DNA of 64,000 bases from Pseudomonas sp. B28(2017) (GTDB taxonomy: Bacteria > Pseudomonadota > Gammaproteobacteria > Pseudomonadales > Pseudomonadaceae): contig NZ_NEJH01000010.1 of assembly GCF_002113025.1 (NCBI RefSeq), forward strand, positions 124,001 through 188,000. The letters run 5' to 3'. Below the pieces are notes generated by a model. It did no database searches, was not told where the DNA came from, and worked only from the letters and a program-made list of their open reading frames with translations. The position numbers were made by a program, and so were the translations under genes. Positions 7,880 to 21,037 of this stretch are shown here, in pieces. The first letter of the stretch is position 1. Each line of letters opens with the position of its first letter.

Positions 7880-9145
7880 ATGTATTTGTTTCGTCTAGCC
7901 ATGGCCAGCCTGGCTAACCGCCGCTTCACCGCGACCCTCACGGCGTTCGCCATCGCCCTGTCGGTGTGCCTGCTGCTGGCGGTGGAGCGCGTGCGCACCG
8001 AAGCCAAGGCCAGTTTCGCCAGCACCATCAGCGGCACCGATCTGATCGTTGGCGCCCGCTCAGGCTCAGTGAACCTGTTGCTGTATTCGGTGTTCCGCAT
8101 CGGCAACGCCACCAACAACATCCGCTGGGACAGCTTCGAGCACTTCGCCAACAACCCGAAAGTGAAATGGGCCATCCCGATGTCCCTCGGCGACTCTCAT
8201 CGCGGCTACCGGGTGATGGGCACCACCGAAGCCTACTTCGAGCATTACCAGTACGGACGCCAGCAACACCTGGAGCTGGCCGATGGCCGGGCCTTCGCCA
8301 CCGACCCGTTCGAAGTGGTGCTCGGTGCCGAAGTGGCCGAGGCACTGCATTACAAACTCGGCGATAAACTGGTGCTGGCCCACGGTGTGGCGGCGATCAG
8401 CCTGGTCAAGCACGACGACAAGCCGTTCACCGTGGTCGGCATTCTCAAGCGCACCGGCACCCCGGTGGACCGCACGCTGCACATCAGCCTTGGCGGCATG
8501 GAAGCGATTCACATCGACTGGCACAACGGCGTACCTGCCCGGGGCGAGGGTCGCATCACGGCCGATCAGGCGCGCAATATGGACCTCACGCCGCAAGCGA
8601 TCACTGCGTTCATGCTCGGTCTTAACAACAAGATTGCGACCTTCACCCTGCAACGGGAAATCAACGAGTTCCGCGGTGAGCCAATGCTGGCGATCCTGCC
8701 GGGCGTGGCGTTGCAAGAGCTGTGGAGCCTGATGGGTACCGCGGAAAAAGCCTTGTTCGTGGTCTCGCTGTTTGTGGTGCTGACCGGATTGATCGGCATG
8801 CTGACGGCCATTCTCACCAGCCTCAACGAACGCCGCCGGGAAATGGCGATCCTGCGTTCGGTGGGTGCGCGACCGTGGCATATCGCGACGCTGCTGGTGC
8901 TCGAAGCCTTTGCCCTGGCGCTGTCAGGTGTGATCGCCGGTGTGGCGTTGTTGTATGTGTGCATCGCGGCGGCCCAGGGTTATGTGCAAGCCAACTACGG
9001 CCTGTTCCTGCCGCTGTCCTGGCCAAGCGAGTATGAATGGACGCTGCTCGGTGGCATCCTCATCGCCGCGCTGCTGATGGGCAGCGTGCCGGCCTGGCGC
9101 GCCTATCGCCAATCCCTGGCCGATGGCCTGTCGATCCGTTTATGA
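7880..9145 (+). CDS. MacB/FtsX-like ABC permease
   Basis: A 421-residue inner-membrane permease starting MYLFRLAMASLANRR, one base after the ATPase stop. It has one transmembrane segment near residues 18-35, a large periplasmic domain, and three C-terminal segments (VVSLFVVLTGLIGMLTAILT, LLVLEAFALALSGVIAGVA and LLGGILIAALLMGS). The cytoplasmic ERRREMAILRSVGARPW is the FtsX/MacB coupling motif. MacB-type pumps usually work with a periplasmic adaptor, and here the flanking His-rich and DUF3299 proteins may play that part, which is inference. In P. aeruginosa the equivalent is PA4065. Confidence 0.9.
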   Translation: MYLFRLAMASLANRRFTATLTAFAIALSVCLLLAVERVRTEAKASFASTISGTDLIVGARSGSVNLLLYSVFRIGNATNNIRWDSFEHFANNPKVKWAIPMSLGDSHRGYRVMGTTEAYFEHYQYGRQQHLELADGRAFATDPFEVVLGAEVAEALHYKLGDKLVLAHGVAAISLVKHDDKPFTVVGILKRTGTPVDRTLHISLGGMEAIHIDWHNGVPARGEGRITADQARNMDLTPQAITAFMLGLNNKIATFTLQREINEFRGEPMLAILPGVALQELWSLMGTAEKALFVVSLFVVLTGLIGMLTAILTSLNERRREMAILRSVGARPWHIATLLVLEAFALALSGVIAGVALLYVCIAAAQGYVQANYGLFLPLSWPSEYEWTLLGGILIAALLMGSVPAWRAYRQSLADGLSIRL

Positions 9146-9156
9146 GGACGTTGAAA

Positions 9157-9675
9157 ATGCCCCGCGCTGTACTTGCGCTGTTGATGCTGGTCGCTCTGCC
9201 CTTGTGGGCGGCCCAGCCGCGAGACTTGACCTGGTCGGAGATGATTCCGCCGGATGCGCCGAAAGAAGTGCCGAACATGACGCCGCTGCACGACCTGTCG
9301 CAGATGAGCAATGCCCTGTCGGCCGAGTCGGCACCGGCCGCCAAACAGGACCTGCCCAACGCACCGGTGGTCAAGGCCCTCGATGGCCAGAACATTCGCT
9401 TGCCGGGCTACATCGTGCCGCTGGAAGTAAGCGAGGAAGGACGTACCACGGAGTTCCTGCTGGTGCCGTATTTCGGCGCCTGCATCCACGTACCGCCACC
9501 ACCGTCGAACCAGATCGTGCACGTCAAAAGCGAAGTCGGTGTGAAACTCGACGAGCTGTATCAGCCGTACTGGATCGAAGGCGCATTGCAGGTCAAGGCA
9601 TCCACCAGTGAGCTGGCGGATGCTGGATATCAAATGGAAGCGGACAAGATTTATCTGTATGAACTGCCGGAGTGA
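9157..9675 (+). CDS. secreted DUF3299 protein of the zinc-ABC cluster
   Basis: A 172-residue exported protein. MPRAVLALLMLVALPLWAAQP is a signal peptide of about 18-20 residues. The body carries the DUF3299 pattern: IRLPGYIVPLEV, FLLVPYFGACIHVPPPPSNQ and a closing YQMEADKIYLYE. The fold is small and beta-rich, with one cysteine in GACIH and no lipobox. The start at 9157 has GAGG 10 nt upstream; an alternative ATG at 9142 overlaps the permease stop. It is the last gene of the four-gene unit. The function is unknown; zinc-related action is inferred from context and from PA4066 being in the same regulon. Confidence 0.85.
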   Translation: MPRAVLALLMLVALPLWAAQPRDLTWSEMIPPDAPKEVPNMTPLHDLSQMSNALSAESAPAAKQDLPNAPVVKALDGQNIRLPGYIVPLEVSEEGRTTEFLLVPYFGACIHVPPPPSNQIVHVKSEVGVKLDELYQPYWIEGALQVKASTSELADAGYQMEADKIYLYELPE

Positions 9676-9708
9676 AGCCGGTGGTTTTGTGCTGTCGATC
9701 AATCCCTC

Positions 9709-9775
9709 TTCGCGAGCAGGCTCGCTCCCACACTAGAAAGCGTACGCCTGTGGGAGTGAGCCTGCTCGCGAAGGG
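9709..9775. repeat. REPIN: inverted REP pair
   Basis: TCGCGAGCAGGCTCGCTCCC at about 9710 is followed ~25 nt later by its inverted copy ending near 9774. It fills most of the gap between the zinc cluster and oprG and could limit read-through or mRNA decay. Confidence 0.88.
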
Positions 9776-9818
9776 GCCATCGACAATCACCACAAAAACA
9801 ACTGCCACCCCGCATTCA

Positions 9819-9860
9819 TTGAGCTGCATCAAAAGACCGAATAGTTAGCCGGCTTACCAT
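9819..9860 (+). promoter_or_regulatory. ANR/FNR-type box and -10 of oprG
   Basis: TTGAGCTGCATCAA (9819-9832) differs at one position from the ANR consensus TTGATNNNNATCAA. A TACCAT -10 lies at 9855-9860. With a start site about 7 nt after the -10, the box is centred at about -41.5, the class II position for FNR-type activators. OprG of P. aeruginosa is known to be anaerobically regulated. Confidence 0.65.
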
Positions 9861-9896
9861 TGGACATCAAAATTTTTAACGTCCTCTGGAGCCCCC

Positions 9897-10595
9897 ATGA
9901 ACAAATCCATGCTCAGCGCCTCGCTGCTTGCCCTCGCGCTCGCGGCCCCGCTCGCCCACGCCCACGAGGCCGGCGACATCATCCTTCGGGCAGGCGCCAT
10001 CACCGTCAACCCTAAGGCCGACAGCTCCAGCGTGAAGGTCGATCAGGGGCCGCTGGCCGGCACCGACCTGGGCGGCAAGGCGACCATGGACAGCGACACG
10101 CAGCTGGGCCTGAACTTCGCCTACATGATCACCAACAACTGGGGGATCGAACTGCTCGCGGCCACCCCGTTCGAGCATGACGTGCAACTCAAAGGCACCG
10201 CCCTGCCTGCCGCCAACGGCAAACTCGGCTCCCTCAAACACCTGCCGCCGACCCTGAGCGTGGTCTACTACCCGCTGGATTCGAAGTCGGCCTTCCAGCC
10301 GTACGTCGGCGCCGGCATCAACTACACCTGGATCTACGACGAAAGCCTGAGCAGTGAAGCCAAGTCCGCCGGCTTCAGCAACTTCAAGGCAGAGAACACC
10401 TGGGGTCTGGCCTGGCAGGTGGGCGCCGACTACATGCTGACTGACCATGTCATGCTCAACGCTCAGGTGCGCTACATCGACATCGATACCCGTGCCACCG
10501 TCGAAAACAACTCGATTGCCCCGGGCACTCGCGCCAAGGTCAACGTCGATGTCGATCCGTTTGTGTACATGGTTGGCCTGGGCTACAAGTTCTAA
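9897..10595 (+). CDS. oprG: outer membrane protein OprG (OmpW family)
   Basis: OprG is an eight-stranded outer-membrane beta-barrel of the OmpW family, implicated in passage of small hydrophobic molecules and amino acids. The 232-residue precursor has a signal peptide of about 22 residues ending AHAH. It then shows the family landmarks GDIILRAGAITVNP, MITNNWGIELLAATPFEHDV, LPPTLSVVYYPLD and YVGAGINYTW, and ends with an aromatic residue (VGLGYKF), as barrel assembly requires. It is monocistronic, with its own ANR-like promoter and a terminator at 10730. Confidence 0.95.
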   Translation: MNKSMLSASLLALALAAPLAHAHEAGDIILRAGAITVNPKADSSSVKVDQGPLAGTDLGGKATMDSDTQLGLNFAYMITNNWGIELLAATPFEHDVQLKGTALPAANGKLGSLKHLPPTLSVVYYPLDSKSAFQPYVGAGINYTWIYDESLSSEAKSAGFSNFKAENTWGLAWQVGADYMLTDHVMLNAQVRYIDIDTRATVENNSIAPGTRAKVNVDVDPFVYMVGLGYKF

Positions 10596-10623
10596 AGAAC
10601 GTTCACGTGGTGGTGAATGAGGC

Positions 10624-10696
10624 TTGGTGGCGAGCAGACTTGAAGCTGACGGCGACTGCTGTGCAGTCGAACGGGGGAAGCCCCCCTCGCCACAGG
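10624..10696. repeat. degenerate inverted repeat of a second REP-like class
   Basis: GGTGGCGAG at about 10626 and CTCGCCAC at 10686-10693 are inverted and flank ~50 nt. This resembles the TGTGGCGAGGG REP class of P. fluorescens, but the arms are imperfect. Confidence 0.4.
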
Positions 10697-10729
10697 AAAT
10701 CTATCCGCATCAAGGTGAATTCCGGCCGT

Positions 10730-10761
10730 GAAAAAGGCGCCTGTAAAAAGGCGCCTTTTTC
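10730..10761. terminator. bidirectional intrinsic terminator
   Basis: A perfect 12-bp stem (GAAAAAGGCGCC at 10730-10741 with GGCGCCTTTTTC at 10750-10761) has an 8-nt loop and T/A-runs on both sides. It lies between the convergent oprG and epimerase genes and serves both. Confidence 0.92.
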
Positions 10762-10780
10762 ATGTCCGCATGGAAGCGAT

Positions 10781-11710
10781 CTATCGCCCCAGCAACCGCG
10801 CCAGTCCCACATGCATCGGTGTCTGCTCCGAGGTCGTGAAGCGCTCCAACAGACGCCGGTTGTTCGCCCGGGAGTGACGAATGTCACCGGAGCGCGCCGG
10901 GCCGTAGCTCACCGGTGGCAGCTTGCCGACCACGGCTTCGAGCGCTTCGAGCATTTGCTTGAGGGTCGTTGCCTGGTTCCAGCCAACGTTGACCGCACCG
11001 ACTTCGACCCGAGGCTTCTCGATGGCCTGCACCAGCAAGTCGACCAAGTCTTCGACGTAGACAAAATCCCGGGTTTGCTCACCATCACCGAACACGGTGA
11101 TCGGCAGGCCCTTTTGCGCGCGCTCGCTGAAAATGCTGATCACCCCGGAGTACGGCGAGGACGGATCCTGGCGCGGGCCGAAGATGTTGAAGAAGCGGAA
11201 AATCACCGGTTCCAGCGCATGTTGGCGGCGGTAGAAATCGAAGTAGTGCTCACTGGCCAGTTTGTCCGCCGCATAGGGCGTCAGCGGCGACTTAGGCGTG
11301 TCTTCGTCGATCGACTCGCCTTCGCCATTGTTGCCGTACACCGCCGCGCTGGAGGCAAACAGCACGCGCTTGACCCCGGTCTGGCGCATGGCTTCGCAGA
11401 CGCTCAGCGTACCGATGAAGTTGCTCTGGTGCGTGCGCACCGGATCGTCCACCGAGGCCTGCACCGAGGCCACGGCCGCCAGATGCGCCACGGCGCTGCA
11501 ACCGGCCATCGCCTGGGCAACCAAAGCCGCATCGGCCACGTCGCCGACGATCAGTTCGACCTTGGGGTTGTCCAGCGGCAGATTGCTGCGCTTGCCGCTG
11601 GACAGGTCATCGAGAATCCGCACCGCATGGCCCTTGGCGAGCAGGGCGTCAGTCAGGTGCGAACCAATGAAACCGGCACCACCGGTGATCAAAACGGGAC
11701 CGTCAGCCAT
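10781..11710 (-). CDS. NAD-dependent sugar-nucleotide epimerase/dehydratase
   Basis: A 309-residue short-chain dehydrogenase of the extended UDP-sugar epimerase class. The Rossmann motif GGAGFIGSHL is at about residues 10-19, the catalytic SSAAVYG serine region is near residue 125, and Y-x3-K appears as YAADK. The C-terminal half (RFFNIFGPRQDPSSPYSGV, FGDGEQTRDFVYVEDL) is typical of UDP-glucose/UDP-GlcNAc 4-epimerases. The start at 11710 lies just before the Rossmann fold and overlaps the upstream gene by 8 nt. The substrate cannot be read from sequence. It corresponds by position to PA4068. Confidence 0.88.
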   Translation of the reverse strand: MADGPVLITGGAGFIGSHLTDALLAKGHAVRILDDLSSGKRSNLPLDNPKVELIVGDVADAALVAQAMAGCSAVAHLAAVASVQASVDDPVRTHQSNFIGTLSVCEAMRQTGVKRVLFASSAAVYGNNGEGESIDEDTPKSPLTPYAADKLASEHYFDFYRRQHALEPVIFRFFNIFGPRQDPSSPYSGVISIFSERAQKGLPITVFGDGEQTRDFVYVEDLVDLLVQAIEKPRVEVGAVNVGWNQATTLKQMLEALEAVVGKLPPVSYGPARSGDIRHSRANNRRLLERFTTSEQTPMHVGLARLLGR

Positions 11711-12587
11711 GGCGATAGAACCTGTCCAGTAGAACGGGAAGCGCCGCACGCCAGGCGCGCGGCTTGATCCCGAAGGTGTGCAGAATTTTCTTGCAGGCCA
11801 GTACCGCGTGTTGCGGTTCTTCGGCAGCATCCGGACGCGCGGCGTGGGCCTGGGCGGTCGGGGCTTCGATGGCCAGCGGATGCAGGCTGCGGGCTTCGGT
11901 CAGAATCGCCTGCCCCAGCGCCAGCGGCGTGGTCGCCTCATGCCCGGCGTAGTGGTAGGTGCCCCACAGCGGCGCAGCGCAATCGAGTTGCTTGAGGACT
12001 GAAATGATCACGCGGGCAGCATCGTCGACCGGCGTCGGATTGCCGCGCCGATCGTCGGCCATCAGCAGTTCTTCGGGTTGTTCGGCACGGGCGAGGAAGC
12101 GGCCAAGGGTGCCGTCCGGGCTGTCGTCCAGCAGCCAGCCGAAACGCAGCAGTACGTGTTGCGGGCAGGTGGCGCGAACGCTTTGTTCGATCCGCCACAA
12201 TGCCTGGCCCCGCAGGCCCAGTGGCACGGGTTCGTCTTTTTCGCTGTAGGCCGTGGCGCGGGAGCCGTCGAACACGCGATAGCTGGAAGGTTGCAGCAGA
12301 ACGATGTTGTGGTGCTGGCACAATTCCGCCAGACGCTCGATCGCACGCTCCTGACCGGCCAGGCGCTGTTCGCTCACCACCTCTGCCTGAAACCAGTCGA
12401 AGTAGTAGGCAAGGTTGATCAATGCATCGGGACGAGTGTCGTCGAGCAGTTGTGTCAGGCTCGCGGCATCCCAGCCGTCTTGCGGCGGGCGGGGGGCGAG
12501 GAAACCGATGTCTTCCTCTGCACCGAGGCGAATCAGCGCCTGCCCAAGGGCATTTCCGCCGCCCAGTAACATAAGGCGCATTCGCAT
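11703..12587 (-). CDS. RmlD-like sugar-nucleotide reductase family protein
   Basis: A 294-residue member of the dTDP-4-dehydrorhamnose reductase superfamily, beginning MRMRLMLLGGGNALGQALIR (degenerate Rossmann glycine motif GGGNALG). RmlD-like signatures include DALINLAYYFDW, SSYRVFDG and LRFGWLLDDSP; the usual Y-x3-K is not obvious, so catalysis is uncertain. A second ATG at 12581 is possible. It overlaps the downstream epimerase by 8 nt and very likely acts in the same pathway, perhaps building a surface glycan. It corresponds by position to PA4069. Confidence 0.75.
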   Translation of the reverse strand: MRMRLMLLGGGNALGQALIRLGAEEDIGFLAPRPPQDGWDAASLTQLLDDTRPDALINLAYYFDWFQAEVVSEQRLAGQERAIERLAELCQHHNIVLLQPSSYRVFDGSRATAYSEKDEPVPLGLRGQALWRIEQSVRATCPQHVLLRFGWLLDDSPDGTLGRFLARAEQPEELLMADDRRGNPTPVDDAARVIISVLKQLDCAAPLWGTYHYAGHEATTPLALGQAILTEARSLHPLAIEAPTAQAHAARPDAAEEPQHAVLACKKILHTFGIKPRAWRAALPVLLDRFYRHG

Positions 12588-12749
12588 AGAGTCAGCAGGC
12601 CCAGTCTGATTGAAACAATGGCTTTATCGACAGCGCGCCCAGGCGATGTCGTTGGTAATTGCCGGAATCGTTGCATTTTGCGGGTTTAGTGCGCAACCGT
12701 CATCCGTAAAGTGTAGATGTCCGGGATTTGCGGTGTTGCCACCGGCCCT

Positions 12750-12822
12750 ATCGCGAGCAGGCTCGCTCCCACATTAGTCCGGTGTACACAATTCCATTGT
12801 GGGAGCGAGCCTGCTCGCGAAG
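12750..12822. repeat. REPIN in the 305-nt gap between the RmlD-like gene and lhr
   Basis: Inverted REP copies lie at about 12751-12771 and 12798-12820. The rest of the 12588-12892 gap (12588-12749) holds only unremarkable sequence; I see no ORF, RNA or clear promoter there. Confidence 0.88.
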
Positions 12823-12892
12823 AGGCCCTTAAGGCCAGCAAAGGTCTTGAGTGGTACTTGCATCTTTCACCCTCACCCGCATAACTTGCTGC

Positions 12893-17209
<4,317 letters not shown>

Positions 17210-17213
17210 GGTT

Positions 17214-17232
17214 GTCTGCTCGCGAAGAGGCC
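17214..17232. repeat. REP fragment after lhr
   Basis: A half REP (TCTGCTCGCGAAGAGGCC) lies directly after the lhr stop without an inverted partner. Confidence 0.5.
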
Positions 17233-17262
17233 ATCACAGCCTCCGAAGATTTCCTTGACGAC

Positions 17263-19392
17263 TTACTGCGACCGCGACCGATCCGGCATCAGCACCGCCG
17301 AATGATCCGGCTCATGCCCCGCCTCGAGTGGTGGCTCGACGGGATGCCTCGGCACCAGCGCCTGCTGTGGATAAGTCTGCGCAAAATGCACCCATGGGCA
17401 GTTATCCACAAGCTTTTTCAGGCGCTGGTTGAAGGCCCGACTCACAGCATACTGGCCGCCGGACACCGTGCGAAATTGCGCAGTCAGCACCACGCCATTG
17501 AGGTCCATCCTGTCGACGCCAAACACATCCAGCGGCCCTTGCAGGTTGTAGCGCAGGAACGGGTCGCCGCTGATGGAATGCCCGGCCTCGCGGATCAGCT
17601 CGATGGCCTTGTCGACATCGGTGTCATAGGTGAATTGCACCGAGAAAAACGCATAGGCGAATTGCCGCGATTGGTTGGTCACGGCCTTGATCTGCCCGAA
17701 CGGCACCGAGTGCACGAAACCCTTGCCGTCGCGCAGGCGCAAGGTGCGGATGGTCAGCCCTTCGACCGTGCCGGCATGCCCGGAATCAAGCACCACCCAG
17801 TCGCCGATGGACAGGGTGTCTTCGATGATGATGAACAGCCCGGTAATCACGTCCTGCACCAGCTGCTGGGAACCGAAACCGATTGCCAGGCCGATGACCC
17901 CGGCACCGGCCAGGAACGGCGCGACGTTGATCCCCAGGTTGGCCATGGTGGTGATCGCGCAAATCACCACCAGGATGATTTTGATCGCGTTGCGCAGCAG
18001 CGGCAGGATGGTTTTCACCCGCGTACTGGGCTGGCGCGCCGAGCGCTTGTTGGCCGGCGGTTTCAGGGCTTCCTGAATTGCCGTGTCGAGCACCACCCAG
18101 ACCATCCAGGTCACCAGCAGGATCAGGCCGATGTGGCTCAGGGAATCACTGATCGCCCGGCCCACGGCATTGCTCACCGCGAACTCGAACAGCGACACGC
18201 CCCAGATCCGCCCGAGGATATCGATGAACACGATGGCCATGCCGATGCGCAGCAAGGCATGGGACAAGTTGAGAAAACGCTCCTTGTAGGCGCCGCTGCG
18301 GCGCAGGTCCGCTGCGCTGCGCGCCTTGAACAGATGGTGCAGCGTAGTGCTGAGAAACACCGTGGCAATCAGCAACACCGTGGTGAACAAGGCGCTGCGC
18401 AGCACTCTCTGGTTGTCCGCCCCGGCGCCGATCAGGTTGACGATCGAAACCAGTACCATCAACAGAATCGGCCAATACCAAAGCCCGGAAAATATCCGCA
18501 GGGTTTCACGCAACGCCGGCTGACCGAAGCGCTGGGCCAGCGGCAGGATGCGGATCACATGGGCCACCGGGCGACGCATGCGGATCACCAGCAAGCCGAA
18601 GGCAATCGACGCAGCCAACCCGGTGAACACGGCGATGCTGCTGGTGAGATTGTTGCCCAGTTGATGGGCGATCTGCGGACTGGTCAGGGCATCGCTCAAG
18701 GCCACCAGAAAGCCGATACCGAATAACGGCCGGGGACTGTTCTCGCGGATGATCTGCACCGCCCGCCGCTTGTGCCCGGCATTGAACACCACCACCAGCG
18801 ACAGCACCAATGACGCGGAAAATATCCCCGCGCTTGCGGCATAAGCCAGACACAGCGCCAGCGCCCGACCGGCCGATATCGGCAAAAACTGGCTGGCATA
18901 AATCGTCAGGGGCAGGCTGACCACCGCCGGAATGGAATAGGGCAATACATAACCGAGCAGGGCCTGGCCACGCTCGCGACTGAGCAACAGGCGATGCGCG
19001 CACAGGCGTTTGACCAACCATCGCCCAAGCAGCCCAAGACAGGCAAACACGGCCGCCCACACGCAGGTCAGTAGTAGAAAATCGCTGGCGACGCTCCAGG
19101 TCGAACGGGCCGAAGGCTGATTGACCAACTGATCCACTTCATCGGCCGCGCGGTCGGCACGCAGCCGCCAGGCATCGACCAGGTTCTGATTGAGATCAAA
19201 CCTGGACTGGACCTCGTCGATGCTTGAACTGATGGCCCCCAGTAACCCGCCTTGCACCAGCGGCTCGGGGTGTGCCGGTGGCGTCGCGGCGGTCGCGGTG
19301 GCAGGCAGCCCCGGTATCGCGGCAGCTTCCAGTTGCTCGCTGCCCAGAGACAGCAACGCCCCCAGCAGTATCGCGGTCTTGAGCCTGATCAA
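17263..19392 (-). CDS. large MscS-family mechanosensitive channel
   Basis: An inner-membrane channel opened by membrane tension during hypo-osmotic shock. With a TTG start at 19392 (GGAG eight bases upstream) the protein has 709 residues and begins with a signal peptide (MIRLKTAILLGALLSLGSEQ). The frame is open 105 nt further up but that part looks non-coding. After a periplasmic segment come about ten membrane spans; the last is the pore helix with the MscS pattern (FLAGAGVIGLAIGFGSQQLV). The cytoplasmic beta domain follows (GDWVVLDSGHAGTVEGLTIR). Size and layout resemble E. coli YbiO. Confidence 0.88.
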   Translation of the reverse strand: MIRLKTAILLGALLSLGSEQLEAAAIPGLPATATAATPPAHPEPLVQGGLLGAISSSIDEVQSRFDLNQNLVDAWRLRADRAADEVDQLVNQPSARSTWSVASDFLLLTCVWAAVFACLGLLGRWLVKRLCAHRLLLSRERGQALLGYVLPYSIPAVVSLPLTIYASQFLPISAGRALALCLAYAASAGIFSASLVLSLVVVFNAGHKRRAVQIIRENSPRPLFGIGFLVALSDALTSPQIAHQLGNNLTSSIAVFTGLAASIAFGLLVIRMRRPVAHVIRILPLAQRFGQPALRETLRIFSGLWYWPILLMVLVSIVNLIGAGADNQRVLRSALFTTVLLIATVFLSTTLHHLFKARSAADLRRSGAYKERFLNLSHALLRIGMAIVFIDILGRIWGVSLFEFAVSNAVGRAISDSLSHIGLILLVTWMVWVVLDTAIQEALKPPANKRSARQPSTRVKTILPLLRNAIKIILVVICAITTMANLGINVAPFLAGAGVIGLAIGFGSQQLVQDVITGLFIIIEDTLSIGDWVVLDSGHAGTVEGLTIRTLRLRDGKGFVHSVPFGQIKAVTNQSRQFAYAFFSVQFTYDTDVDKAIELIREAGHSISGDPFLRYNLQGPLDVFGVDRMDLNGVVLTAQFRTVSGGQYAVSRAFNQRLKKLVDNCPWVHFAQTYPQQALVPRHPVEPPLEAGHEPDHSAVLMPDRSRSQ

Positions 19393-19622
19393 AGCACCCG
19401 CTCCTTTGGCTGTGTCAGTAAGGAACTGATCGAGAAATACCGTGCAAGTTCGACTATTACCCGCAGATAGCAGGACGGCGATGCCTTCCTGTGGCACAGA
19501 CTAGCACTCGCGCTCGCGATCTTTGCGTCCAAGGCAAATATCAAATGTCCGTCCCTGTATTTTTCTGCACAACCCGAACCCCGACACTGCGCTCCATCGA
19601 ATCAACCTCCGGAGTTGCAGAC

Positions 19623-20834
19623 ATGCCCATTGCCTTGCTCGCGCTGACCCTCAGCGCCTTTGCCATCGGGACGACCGAGTTCGTCATCGTTGGCCTGTTA
19701 CCCACCATAGGTGCCGACCTCGGCGTCAGCCTGCCATCCGCCGGCCTGCTGGTCAGCCTGTATGCCCTCGGCGTTGCCATCGGCGCCCCGGTGCTGACCG
19801 CCCTCACCGGCAAGGTTCCGCGCAAGTTGCTGCTGTTGTCACTGATGGTGCTGTTCACCCTCGGCAATCTGCTGGCGTGGCAAGCACCGAGCTACGAGTC
19901 GTTGATCCTCGCACGGATCGTCACCGGCCTGGCCCACGGGGTGTTTTTCTCGATCGGCTCAACCATCGCCACCAGTCTAGTGCCGAAGGAAAAAGCCGCC
20001 AGCGCGATTGCCATCATGTTCACCGGCCTGACTGTGGCGCTGGTCACCGGCGTGCCGCTGGGGACATTCATCGGCCAGCATTTCGGCTGGCGTGAAACCT
20101 TCCTCGCCGTTTCGGCATTGGGTGTCATCGCCTTCGCTGGCAGCCTGATTTACGTGCCGAACAACATCGCCCACAGCAAACCCGCGTCGCTGTTGCAGCA
20201 ATTACAGGTGCTCAAGCAACCGCGCCTGTTGCTGGTGTATGCCATGACGGCCGTCGGCTACGGCGGCTCGTTCATCGCCTTTACCTTCCTCGCGCCGATT
20301 CTTCAGGACCTTTCCGGTTTCAGCGCCAGCACCGTCAGCCTGGTGTTGCTGGTCTATGGCATCTCCGTGGCCGTCGGCAACATCTGGGGCGGCAAACTGG
20401 CGGACAAACGCGGCCCGATCAGCGCCCTGAAAATCATTTTTGCCCTGCTCGCCGCCGTGTTGTTCGTGCTGACCGTCACTGCCGGCAATCCCTGGCTCGC
20501 GCTGGCCACCGTGCTGGTCTGGGGCGCCGTGGCCTTCGGCAACGTGCCGGGATTGCAGGTGTACGTGGTGCGCCAGGCCGAACATCACACCCCGCAGGCC
20601 GTGGACGTGGCATCCGGCCTGAACATCGCGGCATTCAACCTCGGCATTGCCGGCGGTGCGTGGGGCGGTGGCCTGATCGTCGCCCACATGGGGTTGATTC
20701 ATACCGCATGGATCGGCGGTCTGGTGGTGTTGCTGGCGCTGGCATTGACCGCGTGGAGTGGACGTCTTGATCGCCTCGGCCCGGTGTTCGCCGAACCGAC
20801 TGAGGGTTCTGCCCGCATTATCACCGGCCACTGA
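19623..20834 (+). CDS. MFS efflux transporter (DHA1, AraJ/YdhP-like)
   Basis: A 403-residue major facilitator with 12 predicted membrane spans. It opens MPIALLALTLSAFAIGTTEF, the AraJ/YdhP/NepI-type start, and carries GLLPTIGADLGVS, the loop 2-3 motif in TGKVPRKLLL, and motif C as GLTVALVTGVPLG. The start has GGAG nine nt upstream. Members export sugars, nucleosides or drugs; the substrate here is undetermined. It is divergent from the MscS gene and followed directly by a REPIN. Confidence 0.88.
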   Translation: MPIALLALTLSAFAIGTTEFVIVGLLPTIGADLGVSLPSAGLLVSLYALGVAIGAPVLTALTGKVPRKLLLLSLMVLFTLGNLLAWQAPSYESLILARIVTGLAHGVFFSIGSTIATSLVPKEKAASAIAIMFTGLTVALVTGVPLGTFIGQHFGWRETFLAVSALGVIAFAGSLIYVPNNIAHSKPASLLQQLQVLKQPRLLLVYAMTAVGYGGSFIAFTFLAPILQDLSGFSASTVSLVLLVYGISVAVGNIWGGKLADKRGPISALKIIFALLAAVLFVLTVTAGNPWLALATVLVWGAVAFGNVPGLQVYVVRQAEHHTPQAVDVASGLNIAAFNLGIAGGAWGGGLIVAHMGLIHTAWIGGLVVLLALALTAWSGRLDRLGPVFAEPTEGSARIITGH

Positions 20835-20841
20835 TAACCCC

Positions 20842-20929
20842 TGTGGGAGCGAGCCTGCTCGCGAAGGCGCCAGCACCCTCAGGAATGAGGTGACTGACAC
20901 ACCGCTTTCGCGAGCAGGCTCGCTCCCAC
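20842..20929. repeat. REPIN: inverted REP pair
   Basis: TGTGGGAGCGAGCCTGCTCG at 20842 and its inverted copy ending at about 20929 lie immediately after the MFS gene, separated by ~44 nt. Confidence 0.88.
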
Positions 20930-21037
20930 TTTCAATCTGTTGTGATGCGTTGACTGTGTACCATCCGTAGCCCCATCGAAACTTTCGCCGCCGCCCCGGA
21001 GTCATCCAAAGACAGGGGCCGTCAGGCGGGAGGCGAC

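Noticed and set aside
9709..12822. Clusters of short inverted repeats as a possible CRISPR array
   Set aside because: The copies are inverted REP pairs with variable spacing, not regularly spaced direct repeats, and no cas gene is present.
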